A stretch of DNA of 64,000 nt from Desulforamulus reducens MI-1 (GTDB lineage: Bacteria; Bacillota; Desulfotomaculia; Desulfotomaculales; Desulfotomaculaceae): NCBI RefSeq assembly GCF_000016165.1, contig NC_009253.1, positions 1,956,332 through 2,020,331 of the forward strand. Reading direction: 5' to 3'. Under the pieces are notes generated by a model that saw only the letters and a program-made list of their open reading frames with translations, did no database searches and was not told the origin of the DNA. A program made the position numbers and the translations under genes. Shown here piece by piece: positions 9,252 through 18,471 of this stretch; positions within the stretch are counted from its first letter, which is position 1; each line of letters begins with the position of its first letter.

Positions 9252-10638
9252 ATTTGGGTAATATGATACTTTCTCCAGCATGTTTTTCAACAGCCCTTGT
9301 TCCCACTGTGGATGCAACCATCGTCCCCGGTCCACCCACACAACCGCCTTCGCAGGCCATACATTCAATAAAAGTAAAATTAGAGTCTGATTTTTTTGCA
9401 GAGGTTTTTAATGTTGTTAGACATTGTCCTAAACCTTGCACCCGCAGAACATTCAGTTCCATTTCTCCCAGATGCTTGCGAACCGCCGTACTTACACCAC
9501 CGGCTCTGGCAAATAATCTGCCATTAGGAGACGCATCCTTTAATTCCACAGGCTCGAGGGAAGAGATTTCTAATTCAGATGCCGAGAATATTGCCGCTAA
9601 TTCTTCAAAGGTTAACACCATATCAATCTCATCACCATGGGTTGCTTCCTCTTTTTTTGCTATACAAGGACCTATAAAGACAGTTATTACTCTATTATCG
9701 TATCTTTCTTTAATCAGTTTGCCAGTTACACGCATGGGAGATAGGGTAGTGGAGATACAATCCTTCAATTCTGGTAATTTTAGTGACACAGCCTTTACAA
9801 CAGCCGGGCAGCATGAGTTTAACATAATTTTTTTATCTTCTGCATGAAGTTTAATCTCTCCAGCTTCTTCTTGGGCAACCATATCTGCCCCTAAAGCAGC
9901 TTCAATGACTTCATCAAAACCTAATTTCAAAAGTGCAGCTTTGATTTGGTCGGGACTAACCTTTAGACCAAATTGACCTGCTATGGCAGGCGCTATCACG
10001 GCCACATGCGGTTGCTCACTTACCCTAAGAGAACATATAACATCGATCATTTGGGAATGATCTGTGATGGCACCAAAGGGGCACACGGTGACGCATAAAC
10101 CACAGGATGCACACAACTCGTGGTCAATCACTGCCTTGCGGGAATCATCAACTTTTATGGCCTTTAGGGCACAGGCCCTTTCACAGGGACGGGTAACCTC
10201 AATGATAGCGTTATAAGGACAGGCATTAGCACATTTCCCACATTCCACACAGGAATTTTGATCAATAAAGGCGCGATTTTGAATTACTGATATGGCTTTC
10301 TTAGGGCAACTGTTTCTGCATGGATGTGCCACACAGTTTTGACAAGCATCTGTTACTACATATTTATTTAGCGAACATCCATTACAGGCTTCTGATATAA
10401 CCGTCACTCGATGTTCAGGTTGAATCAAGCCCACAGCAATCTTAATCCGTTCTTCCACAATTGCTCTTTCTTTATGGATGCAACAACGATAACGAGCCGG
10501 TCCGTCCGGTATGATTTCTTTTACAACTTGAGATATATCCATTTCCATAGGTACATCTAGAGGGTGGTTTAAAGCCCAGTGCGCTACTCTGGTAAAGATA
10601 TCTCTACGGAGTCTAGTCACTTCCGATACCGGATTCAT
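9250..10638 (-). CDS. [FeFe] hydrogenase, group B type, with N-terminal ferredoxin domains
   Basis: A 462-residue iron-only hydrogenase-like protein. The N-terminal half has several cysteine clusters for 4Fe-4S centres, including CVECGKCANACP and CASCGLCVTVCP. The C-terminal half carries the three H-cluster motifs: NSCCP, GPCIAKKEEA, and ECMACEGGCVGGPG. The modified first motif and the N-terminal layout fit the group B1/B3 monomeric family, common in anaerobic Firmicutes and poorly understood; a role in H2 turnover or redox balancing is inferred. The start is the ATG at 10638 behind AGGAGG; the frame extends to 10671 without support. No partner subunits are adjacent. Confidence 0.88.
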   Translation of the reverse strand: MNPVSEVTRLRRDIFTRVAHWALNHPLDVPMEMDISQVVKEIIPDGPARYRCCIHKERAIVEERIKIAVGLIQPEHRVTVISEACNGCSLNKYVVTDACQNCVAHPCRNSCPKKAISVIQNRAFIDQNSCVECGKCANACPYNAIIEVTRPCERACALKAIKVDDSRKAVIDHELCASCGLCVTVCPFGAITDHSQMIDVICSLRVSEQPHVAVIAPAIAGQFGLKVSPDQIKAALLKLGFDEVIEAALGADMVAQEEAGEIKLHAEDKKIMLNSCCPAVVKAVSLKLPELKDCISTTLSPMRVTGKLIKERYDNRVITVFIGPCIAKKEEATHGDEIDMVLTFEELAAIFSASELEISSLEPVELKDASPNGRLFARAGGVSTAVRKHLGEMELNVLRVQGLGQCLTTLKTSAKKSDSNFTFIECMACEGGCVGGPGTMVASTVGTRAVEKHAGESIILPK

Positions 10639-10889
10639 ATAATCTCCTCCTGTTTGATTCTGCTTGTGCAAATTATCTCATGTGGATTAATTGGGTGTCA
10701 ATTTTATCGATATATGTTCTAATTTAAAAAACTATCTGTTGATTTAGAAAAAAAGATAAGTGTATATTTATTCGTTAAACGTATAATTTTTAAACTATTC
10801 TTAATTGGCTGCAATCTAATGAAATTTGTACTAAAACCCTTGGATTCTATGTTTATATTATAAGAACATGGTTATTTTTAAACATTAAC

Positions 10890-10898
10890 ACCTTATAT
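10890..10898. repeat. left target duplication of the IS4 element
   Basis: ACCTTATAT abuts the left end of the insertion sequence and is repeated exactly at 12453-12461. Confidence 0.9.
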
Positions 10899-12452
10899 CA
10901 CTAGTGTTGCATAAAAAAATTTTTGTTTTGTCAAGTATAATGGAATATTTTGTCTACGAATAAATAAAAAATCTCCTTATAATTGAGATATAATAGGTAG
11001 TCCTGTCCATAATCTCAAAAATAAGGAGAACACGCATGGACAAGGATACCAGTAAATCCACATATAATCAACTATTTCAAGCAATTTATAATGAAAAATT
11101 TTTAAGCAATGTCAAAGAATCAGAAGTTGATGCTTACACGAAGAAGTTAACCGTTGTCAAACTAATTCAAATGATTTCCTATGCACAGTTAGAGCAACTT
11201 AAAGGTCTACGCCATATCAGTAACAGCTTGAACAATGATAATTTTAGATCAGCAGTAGGTTTAGATTCAATTAGTGCTTCACAGTTATCCCGTAAATTAA
11301 GAGAGTTATCTCCTGAATTAATTCAGTCTCTGTTTTCTGATATAGTCCATCAGTTTGGAACCCAAATCGGTTTTAAATCCATAAGGCATGAATTAGGTCG
11401 TATTTATCTGATAGACTCTTCAACCATAAGCCTTTGTCTTTCCCGATATAGATGGGCAGAGTTCAGAAAAACCAAAAGCGGAGTTAAATTACACCTCCGT
11501 ATCCAACTGTTTGAACAAGGGGTTCTACCAGACAAAGCAATAATTAAACCGGCCAAACCTGCTGACAAAACACAAATGGATGCCTTGGTTGTAGAAGAAG
11601 ATGCCCTAAACGTTTTTGACCGTGGCTACCTGGATTACAAGAAATTCGACAAATATTGTAATAACGGTACCAGATTTGTTAGTCGTCTAAAGAGTAATGC
11701 AATAGTTGAAACATTAGAGGAATTTCCAACAAACCCAGATAGCTTAATCAAAAAAGACCAAAAGGTAATCTTAGGCAAAGACGGCATAACCAAGATGCAA
11801 TACCCCTTGCGGCTAATAGAAACAGAGGATACCGAAGGTAAGCCTGTAATTATCATTACCAATGACTATGAGTTAAGTGCCGAGGAAATAAGCTATATAT
11901 ATCGCTACCGCTGGCAAATCGAATTATTCTTTAAGTGGATCAAACAACATCTCTGTGTAAAACACTTCTATGGTCTAAGCCAGCAGGCTGTGGAAAACCA
12001 ATTACTGATAGCGCTGATTACCTACTGTTTAATGATATTGCTTAAAATGAAAACCGGTTACGAGGGTCCGTTACTAAAAATTAAGATGTTGCTTAGCACA
12101 TGCCTTTACATAGAATTCTCTGAGTTTGTACGAAAACTCCAGCTCAAGTCAGGCCAAAGTTCAAGAGGACGACGGTGTATAGACCATGAAAAAGTCTACA
12201 ACATTACGTTAGTACAGGTACTACAAGGTGAGGCAGAACACCTGGATGATCTAACTTACGACCCGATAATAGCTTAGGAATTACATGATCTGAAAAATGT
12301 GGATAAAGGACTACCTCTTAAGTGGTTGTTCCTTTAGCACAAAGAGAAATAAGGTAATTGGTGTATACAACCAAATTATTACAAAATAATACAATGCAAT
12401 TTTCCATTTATTGACTTTTGATTTATACATTAGTTTTTATGCAACGCTAGTG
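10899..12452 (+). mobile_element. IS4-family insertion sequence, complete
   Basis: A 1554-bp element bounded by imperfect inverted repeats: CACTAGTGTTGCATAAAAA on the left and CACTAGCGTTGCATAAAAA read inward from the right (18/19 identical). A perfect 9-bp duplication, ACCTTATAT, flanks it. It holds one transposase gene. The near-identical ends and exact duplication point to a recent insertion between the hydrogenase gene and ddl. Confidence 0.93.
11036..12277 (+). CDS. IS4-family transposase
   Basis: A 413-residue DDE transposase. Catalytic residues are visible as D127 in YLIDSSTIS, D195 in VFDRGYLDY and E296 in YRWQIELFFKWIK, the last being the Y-R-E-K signature of IS4 proteins. The DDE domain is interrupted by a beta-rich insertion between D195 and E296, normal for the family. 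It starts at ATG 11036 behind AAGGAGA. The reading frame is intact, so the element may be active. Confidence 0.95.
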   Translation: MDKDTSKSTYNQLFQAIYNEKFLSNVKESEVDAYTKKLTVVKLIQMISYAQLEQLKGLRHISNSLNNDNFRSAVGLDSISASQLSRKLRELSPELIQSLFSDIVHQFGTQIGFKSIRHELGRIYLIDSSTISLCLSRYRWAEFRKTKSGVKLHLRIQLFEQGVLPDKAIIKPAKPADKTQMDALVVEEDALNVFDRGYLDYKKFDKYCNNGTRFVSRLKSNAIVETLEEFPTNPDSLIKKDQKVILGKDGITKMQYPLRLIETEDTEGKPVIIITNDYELSAEEISYIYRYRWQIELFFKWIKQHLCVKHFYGLSQQAVENQLLIALITYCLMILLKMKTGYEGPLLKIKMLLSTCLYIEFSEFVRKLQLKSGQSSRGRRCIDHEKVYNITLVQVLQGEAEHLDDLTYDPIIA

Positions 12453-12461
12453 ACCTTATAT
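12453..12461. repeat. right target duplication of the IS4 element
   Basis: An exact second copy of ACCTTATAT directly outside the right inverted repeat. Confidence 0.9.
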
Positions 12462-12655
12462 ATATTAATATGGAATTGCTTAAAAAGGTAGATTAGATTG
12501 TGAGTTTTTAACCGTGAATAATATAAATCCACAATTGAAAATATTATAACTTTTTAAAACATCCAAATTACGGCAAGGATTTTATCAGAAACCTGAGAAT
12601 ATAATAAAATTGTATTATGACCTGATGGATTTTATTTACTAGGAGGTGGAGGGAA

Positions 12656-13594
12656 TTGGCATTGCGTATAGGAGTTTTATGCGGTGGACGTTCCGCAGAA
12701 AGAGAGGTTTCCTTAAGGAGTGGTGAAGCAGTTTATCAAGCTTTAATGGCAGCAGGCTACAATGATGTAGTAAAAATAGATGTAGGTTATGATTTAGTAG
12801 AGCAGTTAAAGGGAAATGAGATTCAAGTTGCATTTTTAGCTCTCCATGGAAAATATGGTGAAGATGGCACCATTCAAGGCCTGCTGGAAATGCTGGACAT
12901 TCCATATACTGGGAGTGGGGTACTTGCCAGTGCTTTAGCTATCAACAAAATAGCTACAAAAAAAATATTTAAGATGGAAGGAATACCAACGCCTGCCTTT
13001 TCGGTGATAACAAAAAAAGAAGTGGAGGATAAAAGCTTACAAGAAGCTGCCCTTCGAGCAATAAAAGAGGTGGGTGTGCCAGCAGTGGTTAAAGCGAATA
13101 CCCAAGGCTCCACCATCGGTATTACATTTGTTCATGTGAAAGAAAAAATGGCTGAGGCCATTGAATCTGCCTTAAAGTATGACCAAGATGTACTGGTGGA
13201 ACAGTTTGTTGCAGGGACTGAAGTTACAGCCTCGGTTCTAGGCAATAATAGCCCTGAAGCTTTACCTTTGATCGAAATCACCTCTGTAACTGGAGTCTAT
13301 GATTATCAATCCAAATACACACCTGGCATGAGTGATCATATCATACCACCACGGTTACCCCAAGATATTCAGGAAAAAATAAAGGAACTGGCCATTAAAA
13401 GTTTTTTATCCCTTGGGTGTAGGGGACTTGGCCGCATAGACTTTATTATAAGAGATAATCAACCCTACGCTCTTGAGGTTAATACCTTACCGGGCATGAC
13501 CGCAACCAGTTTGTTCCCTGATGCTGCAAATTATGCAGGAATAAGTTTCCCAGAATTAACAGATCGTCTGATTAAACTGGCTTTGGAACAATAA
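12656..13594 (+). CDS. ddl: D-alanine--D-alanine ligase
   Basis: A 312-residue ATP-grasp enzyme that makes D-Ala-D-Ala for peptidoglycan. Signature regions are GGRSAEREVSLRSG near the N-terminus, ALHGKYGEDGTIQG, PYTGSGVLASALAINK, the ATP-binding block around VKANTQGSTIGI, and the C-terminal EVNTLPGMT with the metal-binding Glu and Asn. It starts at TTG 12656, 7 nt after AGGAGGTG. Length is slightly short of the longest Ddl forms but typical of the bacterial DdlB type. It is a single gene with its own terminator. Confidence 0.96.
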   Translation: MALRIGVLCGGRSAEREVSLRSGEAVYQALMAAGYNDVVKIDVGYDLVEQLKGNEIQVAFLALHGKYGEDGTIQGLLEMLDIPYTGSGVLASALAINKIATKKIFKMEGIPTPAFSVITKKEVEDKSLQEAALRAIKEVGVPAVVKANTQGSTIGITFVHVKEKMAEAIESALKYDQDVLVEQFVAGTEVTASVLGNNSPEALPLIEITSVTGVYDYQSKYTPGMSDHIIPPRLPQDIQEKIKELAIKSFLSLGCRGLGRIDFIIRDNQPYALEVNTLPGMTATSLFPDAANYAGISFPELTDRLIKLALEQ

Positions 13595-13625
13595 CCTTGA
13601 AGTTTTGCTTCAAAGAGTCTTTAAG

Positions 13626-13656
13626 AAAAAAAGGCGGGATTTTCCCGTCTTTTTTT
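13626..13656 (+). terminator. terminator after ddl
   Basis: An A-rich arm and GGCGGGA pair with TCCCGTC plus a long T tract (13626-13639 with 13643-13656). Confidence 0.92.
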
Positions 13657-13892
13657 GGCATATAGGCAAACAGGTTCTAAGGTTCTCCTCAAATGGGTGG
13701 ACTTACTTTATCCGAGGTTTACCAGACCCATATATTGGTGAAAATAAATTATATTAACAAAAAAACATATCCTTTATATTTAGGTTGTGATATTTATTGC
13801 TTTATGAAAAAGCAAGCAGGATTTTTTTACCCTGTAAAGAATTGTCTTACTAATCTGCCCATTTCGGGCGTACTTTACGGGGGGTGGCAGCT

Positions 13893-14087
13893 ATGGAGAA
13901 CAAAGAGAAAGAGTTGCGGTGTATCATATGCGGCAGGGTAATTGTTATGGAAAAGAGTAGCGATCCCTGGGAGGAAGAGGATGATTTTATTCCCAAGCCT
14001 AAAAAATCAATATCCTTTTGCCAACTTTGCGAAGCAAAACTCAGAAAAGAATCGGACGATCAAATGAAAGGGACAAAACCCATGTAA
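13893..14087 (+). CDS. small zinc-ribbon-like protein, DUF2197-like
   Basis: A 64-residue protein with two cysteine pairs, CIICG and FCQLC, separated by an acidic then basic stretch, so probably one zinc ribbon. It resembles short DUF2197-type proteins of Firmicutes; function unknown. Start is ATG 13893 after GGGGGGTGG (an in-frame GTG at 13884 overlaps that site). It lies 29 nt upstream of the UPF0182 gene and is probably co-transcribed. The 236 nt before it, back to the ddl terminator, contain no gene I can support. Confidence 0.7.
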   Translation: MENKEKELRCIICGRVIVMEKSSDPWEEEDDFIPKPKKSISFCQLCEAKLRKESDDQMKGTKPM

Positions 14088-14116
14088 ATCAGTAATTTTA
14101 AGCCGGAGGTGTTGTC

Positions 14117-16915
14117 GTGAGAGGGAAGTCTCGGTTTTCCCTCGGCCTAGTCATTTTAGCAGGAGCTTTATTGTTTTCCCTGATAGGCTGGGGTGCTGGA
14201 CTCTATATCGAGTGGTTGTGGTTTAAGACCCTTAATTATCAACAGGTTTTTTTAACAAGGCTCACATCGGAAATAGGACTGAGGGTTCTGGTAGGAATTA
14301 TTATGTTCCTACTCTTGCTGATCAACTTGATGTTGACTCGCAAATCAGTCTTGAAAGCAGTTGAATCTGCCAAGGCATTTCGACCTTTTCAACGGGATGA
14401 CGACAATGTAATTACAATTAATCCAAACCCTCAAATAGACTGGAGAGAACAAATAACACCAGGCCGATTAACCTTGGCTTTTACCTTGCTTAGTATGGCT
14501 CTGGGTTTCTTATATAGTTCATCTGTTGCCGGTGATTGGGTAACTATCCTACAGTATTTTAATCAATCTTCTTTTAACATAACTGACCCAATTTTTAATA
14601 AAAATTTAGGTTTCTATTTCTTTAGTTTACCGTTTTGGCATATTGTCTATCGAATATTGGCCTCTGCAATATTCCTCAACATTGTTTTAGTGGCATTGGT
14701 TTATCTTGTAACCGATACAGCCCGTGGAGGACTGGCAAAAATATTCCGTTTCCCCTCGGCCAGATACCATCTTTCTGTTTTGGCAGCTTTATTTTTTGTC
14801 ATAAAATCCTGGGGTTATCGTTTAGATCAATATGATCTGCTCTATTCGTCCACGGGTGTTGTACACGGGGCCGGTTATACAGATATTCACGCCACCTTGT
14901 TAGCTTATAAAGCTTTGATGATTCTCAGTTTGGTCACCGCAATCATCATTATTGCTAACATTTTCTTGAATCGTTTTCGTTTAACAGCCTATGCCATCGG
15001 TGGCTTACTGGTAACTTCCATCCTTCTCGGTTCAGTCTACCCGGCAATAATTCAAAAATTTGTGGTATTACCTAACGAATTTAACCGTGAGATACCCTAT
15101 ATTGCCAATAATATCAAATTTTCCCAGCAGGCCTATAATCTTGACAAAATAGAACAAAAGGACTTTCCTGCAGGGAGAACCCTGCAAGCCAAGGACATTC
15201 AGGAAAATAAAAATACAATCGATAATATTAGGCTATGGGATTGGCAACCACTTCGTCAAACCTATAGTCAACTTCAAGAAATGCGTCTTTATTATGAATT
15301 CAAGAATATTGATATAGACCGTTATGCAATAGACGAAGAGTATCGACAGATTATGATAGCTGTCCGAGAGATGAACCAGGACCAGTTGCCGCAACAGGCT
15401 AAAACTTGGATCAATCAAAGGTTAAAGTATACCCATGGCTACGGAATTGCCATGAGTCCGGTAAATGAGGTCTCAGGAGAAGGTTTACCACACTTCTTTC
15501 TCAAAGATATTCCACCTGTTGCCTCAACCAATATTAAAATTAATAGGCCGGAAATTTACTATGGTGAATCCGATGACGGCTATGTCATCGTAAATACAAA
15601 AACTGATGAATTTGACTATCCCAAGGGAGACGGCAATTCTTACAGTAAATATGAAGGTGACAGCGGCGTTAAAGTAAATTCTTTTTTTCGCAAATTACTG
15701 TTTGCCTTTACATTTGCTGACTATAAATTGTTATTTACAGGTGATATAACAAATGAGAGTCAAGTCCTCTTTTATCGGAATATCAAAGAAAGAATACCAA
15801 AAATCGCACCTTTCTTAAGTTACGATGCGGATCCCTATCCTGTTATCAATAATCAGGGTGAAATTTATTGGATGTGGGATGCCTATACCATTAGTAATAT
15901 GTACCCCTATTCAGAACCCTTTGACGACAGGGGTAACAACTATATACGAAATTCCGTAAAAGTTACCATGAATGCTTACAACGGGTCAGTTAATTTTTAT
16001 ATCTCGGATGCAGAGGATCCGATCATTAAAACCTATGCCAAGATATTCCCGGGCATGTTCAGACCATTATCCGAAATGCCGGAGGACCTTAAAAAACACA
16101 TACGCTATCCAGAAGATATGTTCCTTGTTCAGTCCCGGATGTATTCCCTGTATCATATGACAGACCCCCAGGTATTTTATAACAGGGAGGACAAGTGGAC
16201 ATTACCTACGGAGAAAGTAGGAGAAGAAGAAAAGGCCATGGACCCCTATTACACCATCACAGTGTTACCAGGGGAGAAAAATCCAGAATATCTCTTGATC
16301 ATGCCCTTTAACCCTCAGAACAAGAAAAATATGATTGCATGGCTGGGAGCACGCTCGGACGGAGAAAACTATGGCAAAATGGTTGTCTATGAGTTTCCTA
16401 AACAGGAACTGGTATACGGACCCATGCAAATAGAAGCCAGAATTGATCAAGATACAACTATATCCCAACAGCTATCCCTTTGGGATCAACGGGGTTCTTC
16501 GGTTATTCGAGGGAATTTGTTGGTTATCCCTGTAGAAGATTCACTGCTATATGTGGAACCTCTGTATCTACAATCCGAGCAAAGTAAAATGCCAGAATTA
16601 CGTAGGGTCATTGTAGCTTCCGGAGATAAAATTGTTATGGAGCCAACCTTAGAATTGGCTTTACAGAAGATTTACGGTGAAGGTGCTGTCTTGAAAGACC
16701 GTCCCCAGCAGGGTGTGCCGCCTGCCACAGATCAACCCGCTGGACAACAACCAGCACCCGAAAAGACTGTAAAGGAACTGGCAGCGGAAGCAAACCGGCT
16801 TTATGACGATGCCCAGGCTAAACTTAAGGCAGGGGATTGGGCTGGTTATGGCCAATCCTTAAACCAACTGAAAGACATTTTAACTAAATTGCAGAATCAA
16901 TCATTTTCTCAATAA
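14117..16915 (+). CDS. UPF0182 family large membrane protein
   Basis: A 932-residue protein of the UPF0182/COG1615 family. About seven transmembrane helices occupy the first 330 residues. A large domain with no further predicted membrane helices follows, presumably extracytoplasmic, with family blocks such as NEFNREIPYIANNI, RYPEDMF and FYNREDKW. A Pro/Gln-rich linker near residue 860 leads to a short helical tail (AAEANRLYDDAQAKLKAGDW), which is common at the end of this family. Function is unknown; orthologues are widespread in Actinobacteria, cyanobacteria and anaerobic Firmicutes. It starts at GTG 14117 after GGAGGTG. Confidence 0.93.
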   Translation: MRGKSRFSLGLVILAGALLFSLIGWGAGLYIEWLWFKTLNYQQVFLTRLTSEIGLRVLVGIIMFLLLLINLMLTRKSVLKAVESAKAFRPFQRDDDNVITINPNPQIDWREQITPGRLTLAFTLLSMALGFLYSSSVAGDWVTILQYFNQSSFNITDPIFNKNLGFYFFSLPFWHIVYRILASAIFLNIVLVALVYLVTDTARGGLAKIFRFPSARYHLSVLAALFFVIKSWGYRLDQYDLLYSSTGVVHGAGYTDIHATLLAYKALMILSLVTAIIIIANIFLNRFRLTAYAIGGLLVTSILLGSVYPAIIQKFVVLPNEFNREIPYIANNIKFSQQAYNLDKIEQKDFPAGRTLQAKDIQENKNTIDNIRLWDWQPLRQTYSQLQEMRLYYEFKNIDIDRYAIDEEYRQIMIAVREMNQDQLPQQAKTWINQRLKYTHGYGIAMSPVNEVSGEGLPHFFLKDIPPVASTNIKINRPEIYYGESDDGYVIVNTKTDEFDYPKGDGNSYSKYEGDSGVKVNSFFRKLLFAFTFADYKLLFTGDITNESQVLFYRNIKERIPKIAPFLSYDADPYPVINNQGEIYWMWDAYTISNMYPYSEPFDDRGNNYIRNSVKVTMNAYNGSVNFYISDAEDPIIKTYAKIFPGMFRPLSEMPEDLKKHIRYPEDMFLVQSRMYSLYHMTDPQVFYNREDKWTLPTEKVGEEEKAMDPYYTITVLPGEKNPEYLLIMPFNPQNKKNMIAWLGARSDGENYGKMVVYEFPKQELVYGPMQIEARIDQDTTISQQLSLWDQRGSSVIRGNLLVIPVEDSLLYVEPLYLQSEQSKMPELRRVIVASGDKIVMEPTLELALQKIYGEGAVLKDRPQQGVPPATDQPAGQQPAPEKTVKELAAEANRLYDDAQAKLKAGDWAGYGQSLNQLKDILTKLQNQSFSQ

Positions 16916-16918
16916 TTA

Positions 16919-16943
16919 AAAGGGCTGCGAAATGCAGTCCTTT
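16919..16943 (+). terminator. terminator after UPF0182 gene
   Basis: AAAGGGCTGC (16919-16928) pairs with GCAGTCCTTT (16934-16943) with one G-T pair; it directly follows the stop codon. Confidence 0.7.
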
Positions 16944-17021
16944 GATTATCTTCATTGTATTTTAACTTTGTGCATTTTGTGACAACCATGGTAAAATAAG
17001 TTAAAAACGCGAGGTGATACG

Positions 17022-18098
17022 ATGATTAAACGTGTAGCTGTACTTACCGGAGGGGGTGATGCCCCGGGCCTTAACGCAGTTATCCGAGCCATCGTCAAAA
17101 CTGCCATTCGGGAATATGGTGTAGAAGTTATTGGTTTTCGCGACGGGTTTAAAGGAGTTATGGAAAAACTTGTGACTCCACTCTCAGAGCGGGAGGTGTC
17201 TGGTATATTACCCCGAGGTGGCACCATTCTTGGTACCACGAACCGCGATAACCCCTTTCATTTCCAAGTTGGCGAAGGAGTATATGAAGATCGATCCGAC
17301 CAATGCATCGATATTATTAATCAGTATGCAGATGCATTAATTATCATAGGTGGAGATGGATCTCTGTCCATTGGCTTTGAGCTAGCCCAAAAGGGATTAA
17401 ATATTGTGGGATGTCCTAAGACCATTGATAATGATTTAGCAGTGGGAGAAGCCAAGACCTTTGGATTTGACACCGCCTATGCCTTTGCCACAGAAGCCCT
17501 GGACAGATTACACTCCACAGCAGAATCCCACCACCGTATTATTGTATTGGAAGTCATGGGCCGCTATGCAGGCCATATAGCACTGCATTCGGGTATTGCA
17601 GGGGGAGCTGATATCATCCTGCTTCCAGAAATCCCCTTTAGCTACGACAATATTATAAAGAAATTAGAAGAGCGACAGAATCAGAATAAGCGGTTTAGTC
17701 TAGTGGTGGTGGCAGAAGGGGCTAAAACTCGGGAAGGGGAACTGGTGGTACAAAATTATGTATCCCAAAGTCCAGATCCCATTCGTCTGGGGGGCATTGG
17801 AGAAGTTGTGGCTAAGGAGTTGGAGAGGCTAACCGGCATTGAATGTCGTGTTACAGTACTGGGACATTTGCAGAGGGGAGGCAGTCCAACCCCCCATGAT
17901 CGCATTCTTGCCACCCGATATGGCGTTGCTGCCATGGACCTTGTTGCTCAGGGCAAATTTGGTTCAGTGGTAGCGCTGGCCGGTGATAGTCTAAAACCTA
18001 TCCCCTTAGCTGAAGTTGCCAAGGGCATAAGAAAGGTTAATACCGCAGGTGATTTACTGAAGTGTGCCAAAAAAATTGGTATATCCTTTGGTGATTAG
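17022..18098 (+). CDS. pfkA: 6-phosphofructokinase, mixed-type (group III)
   Basis: A 358-residue phosphofructokinase that phosphorylates fructose-6-phosphate in glycolysis. It shows LTGGGDAPGLNAVIRA at the N-terminus, IIGGDGSLSIG, and GCPKTIDNDLAVGEAK, whose TIDND holds the catalytic Asp. The residue after GGD is Gly, as in ATP-dependent enzymes, but the residue before TIDND is Lys, as in PPi-dependent ones. This Gly/Lys pairing marks the mixed-substrate group III family; ATP use is more likely from the Gly. ATG 17022 follows GAGGTGAT. A ComFB-like gene follows closely. Confidence 0.93.
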   Translation: MIKRVAVLTGGGDAPGLNAVIRAIVKTAIREYGVEVIGFRDGFKGVMEKLVTPLSEREVSGILPRGGTILGTTNRDNPFHFQVGEGVYEDRSDQCIDIINQYADALIIIGGDGSLSIGFELAQKGLNIVGCPKTIDNDLAVGEAKTFGFDTAYAFATEALDRLHSTAESHHRIIVLEVMGRYAGHIALHSGIAGGADIILLPEIPFSYDNIIKKLEERQNQNKRFSLVVVAEGAKTREGELVVQNYVSQSPDPIRLGGIGEVVAKELERLTGIECRVTVLGHLQRGGSPTPHDRILATRYGVAAMDLVAQGKFGSVVALAGDSLKPIPLAEVAKGIRKVNTAGDLLKCAKKIGISFGD

Positions 18099-18123
18099 AT
18101 ATTTTTTAGGGGTGATAACGAAT

Positions 18124-18396
18124 ATGATCAAAAATTATATTGAACTAGCCGTAGAAGATATGTTGGATGATGTATTTATTAAATATGCAGCAAAAAACCC
18201 CGGCACTTGCACTTGCCCAAGATGCCGTTTAGATGTTATGGCAATTGCCCTTAACAATCTGCCAACGCGCTATGTGGTAACCGACGAGGGGGGAATCTAT
18301 ACTAAGGTGGCTATGGAACAAGTGGGGGGACGGGCCCAGGTTGTTGCAGCAATTCTAAATGGTATTCAGATTGTCCAAAAGAATCCAAGACATTAA
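18124..18396 (+). CDS. ComFB family protein
   Basis: A 90-residue protein matching the late-competence ComFB family: KNYIELAVEDMLDDV, CTCPRCRLDVMAIALNNLPTRYV, and a C-terminal helix. The conserved cysteines may bind a metal. ComFB-like proteins of cyanobacteria have been described as cyclic di-nucleotide receptors, so a second-messenger role is possible here; the window also has a GGDEF/HD-GYP protein. Start is ATG 18124 after GGGGTGAT; the frame extends back into pfkA without support. Probably co-transcribed with pfkA. Confidence 0.85.
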   Translation: MIKNYIELAVEDMLDDVFIKYAAKNPGTCTCPRCRLDVMAIALNNLPTRYVVTDEGGIYTKVAMEQVGGRAQVVAAILNGIQIVQKNPRH

Positions 18397-18471
18397 CACA
18401 TAGGATATGTCTAGAAAAACACTTCAATTGTTAATACTCTTAGTAGCATTATCATGTTAGGAGTGTTTTCC

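Noticed and set aside
9254-9847. Long open frame opposite the hydrogenase
   Set aside because: Shadow of a strongly conserved gene; no ribosome site.
13693-13941. Open frame of 82 codons before the zinc-ribbon gene
   Set aside because: No ribosome site, unusual composition, and it overlaps the better-supported gene.
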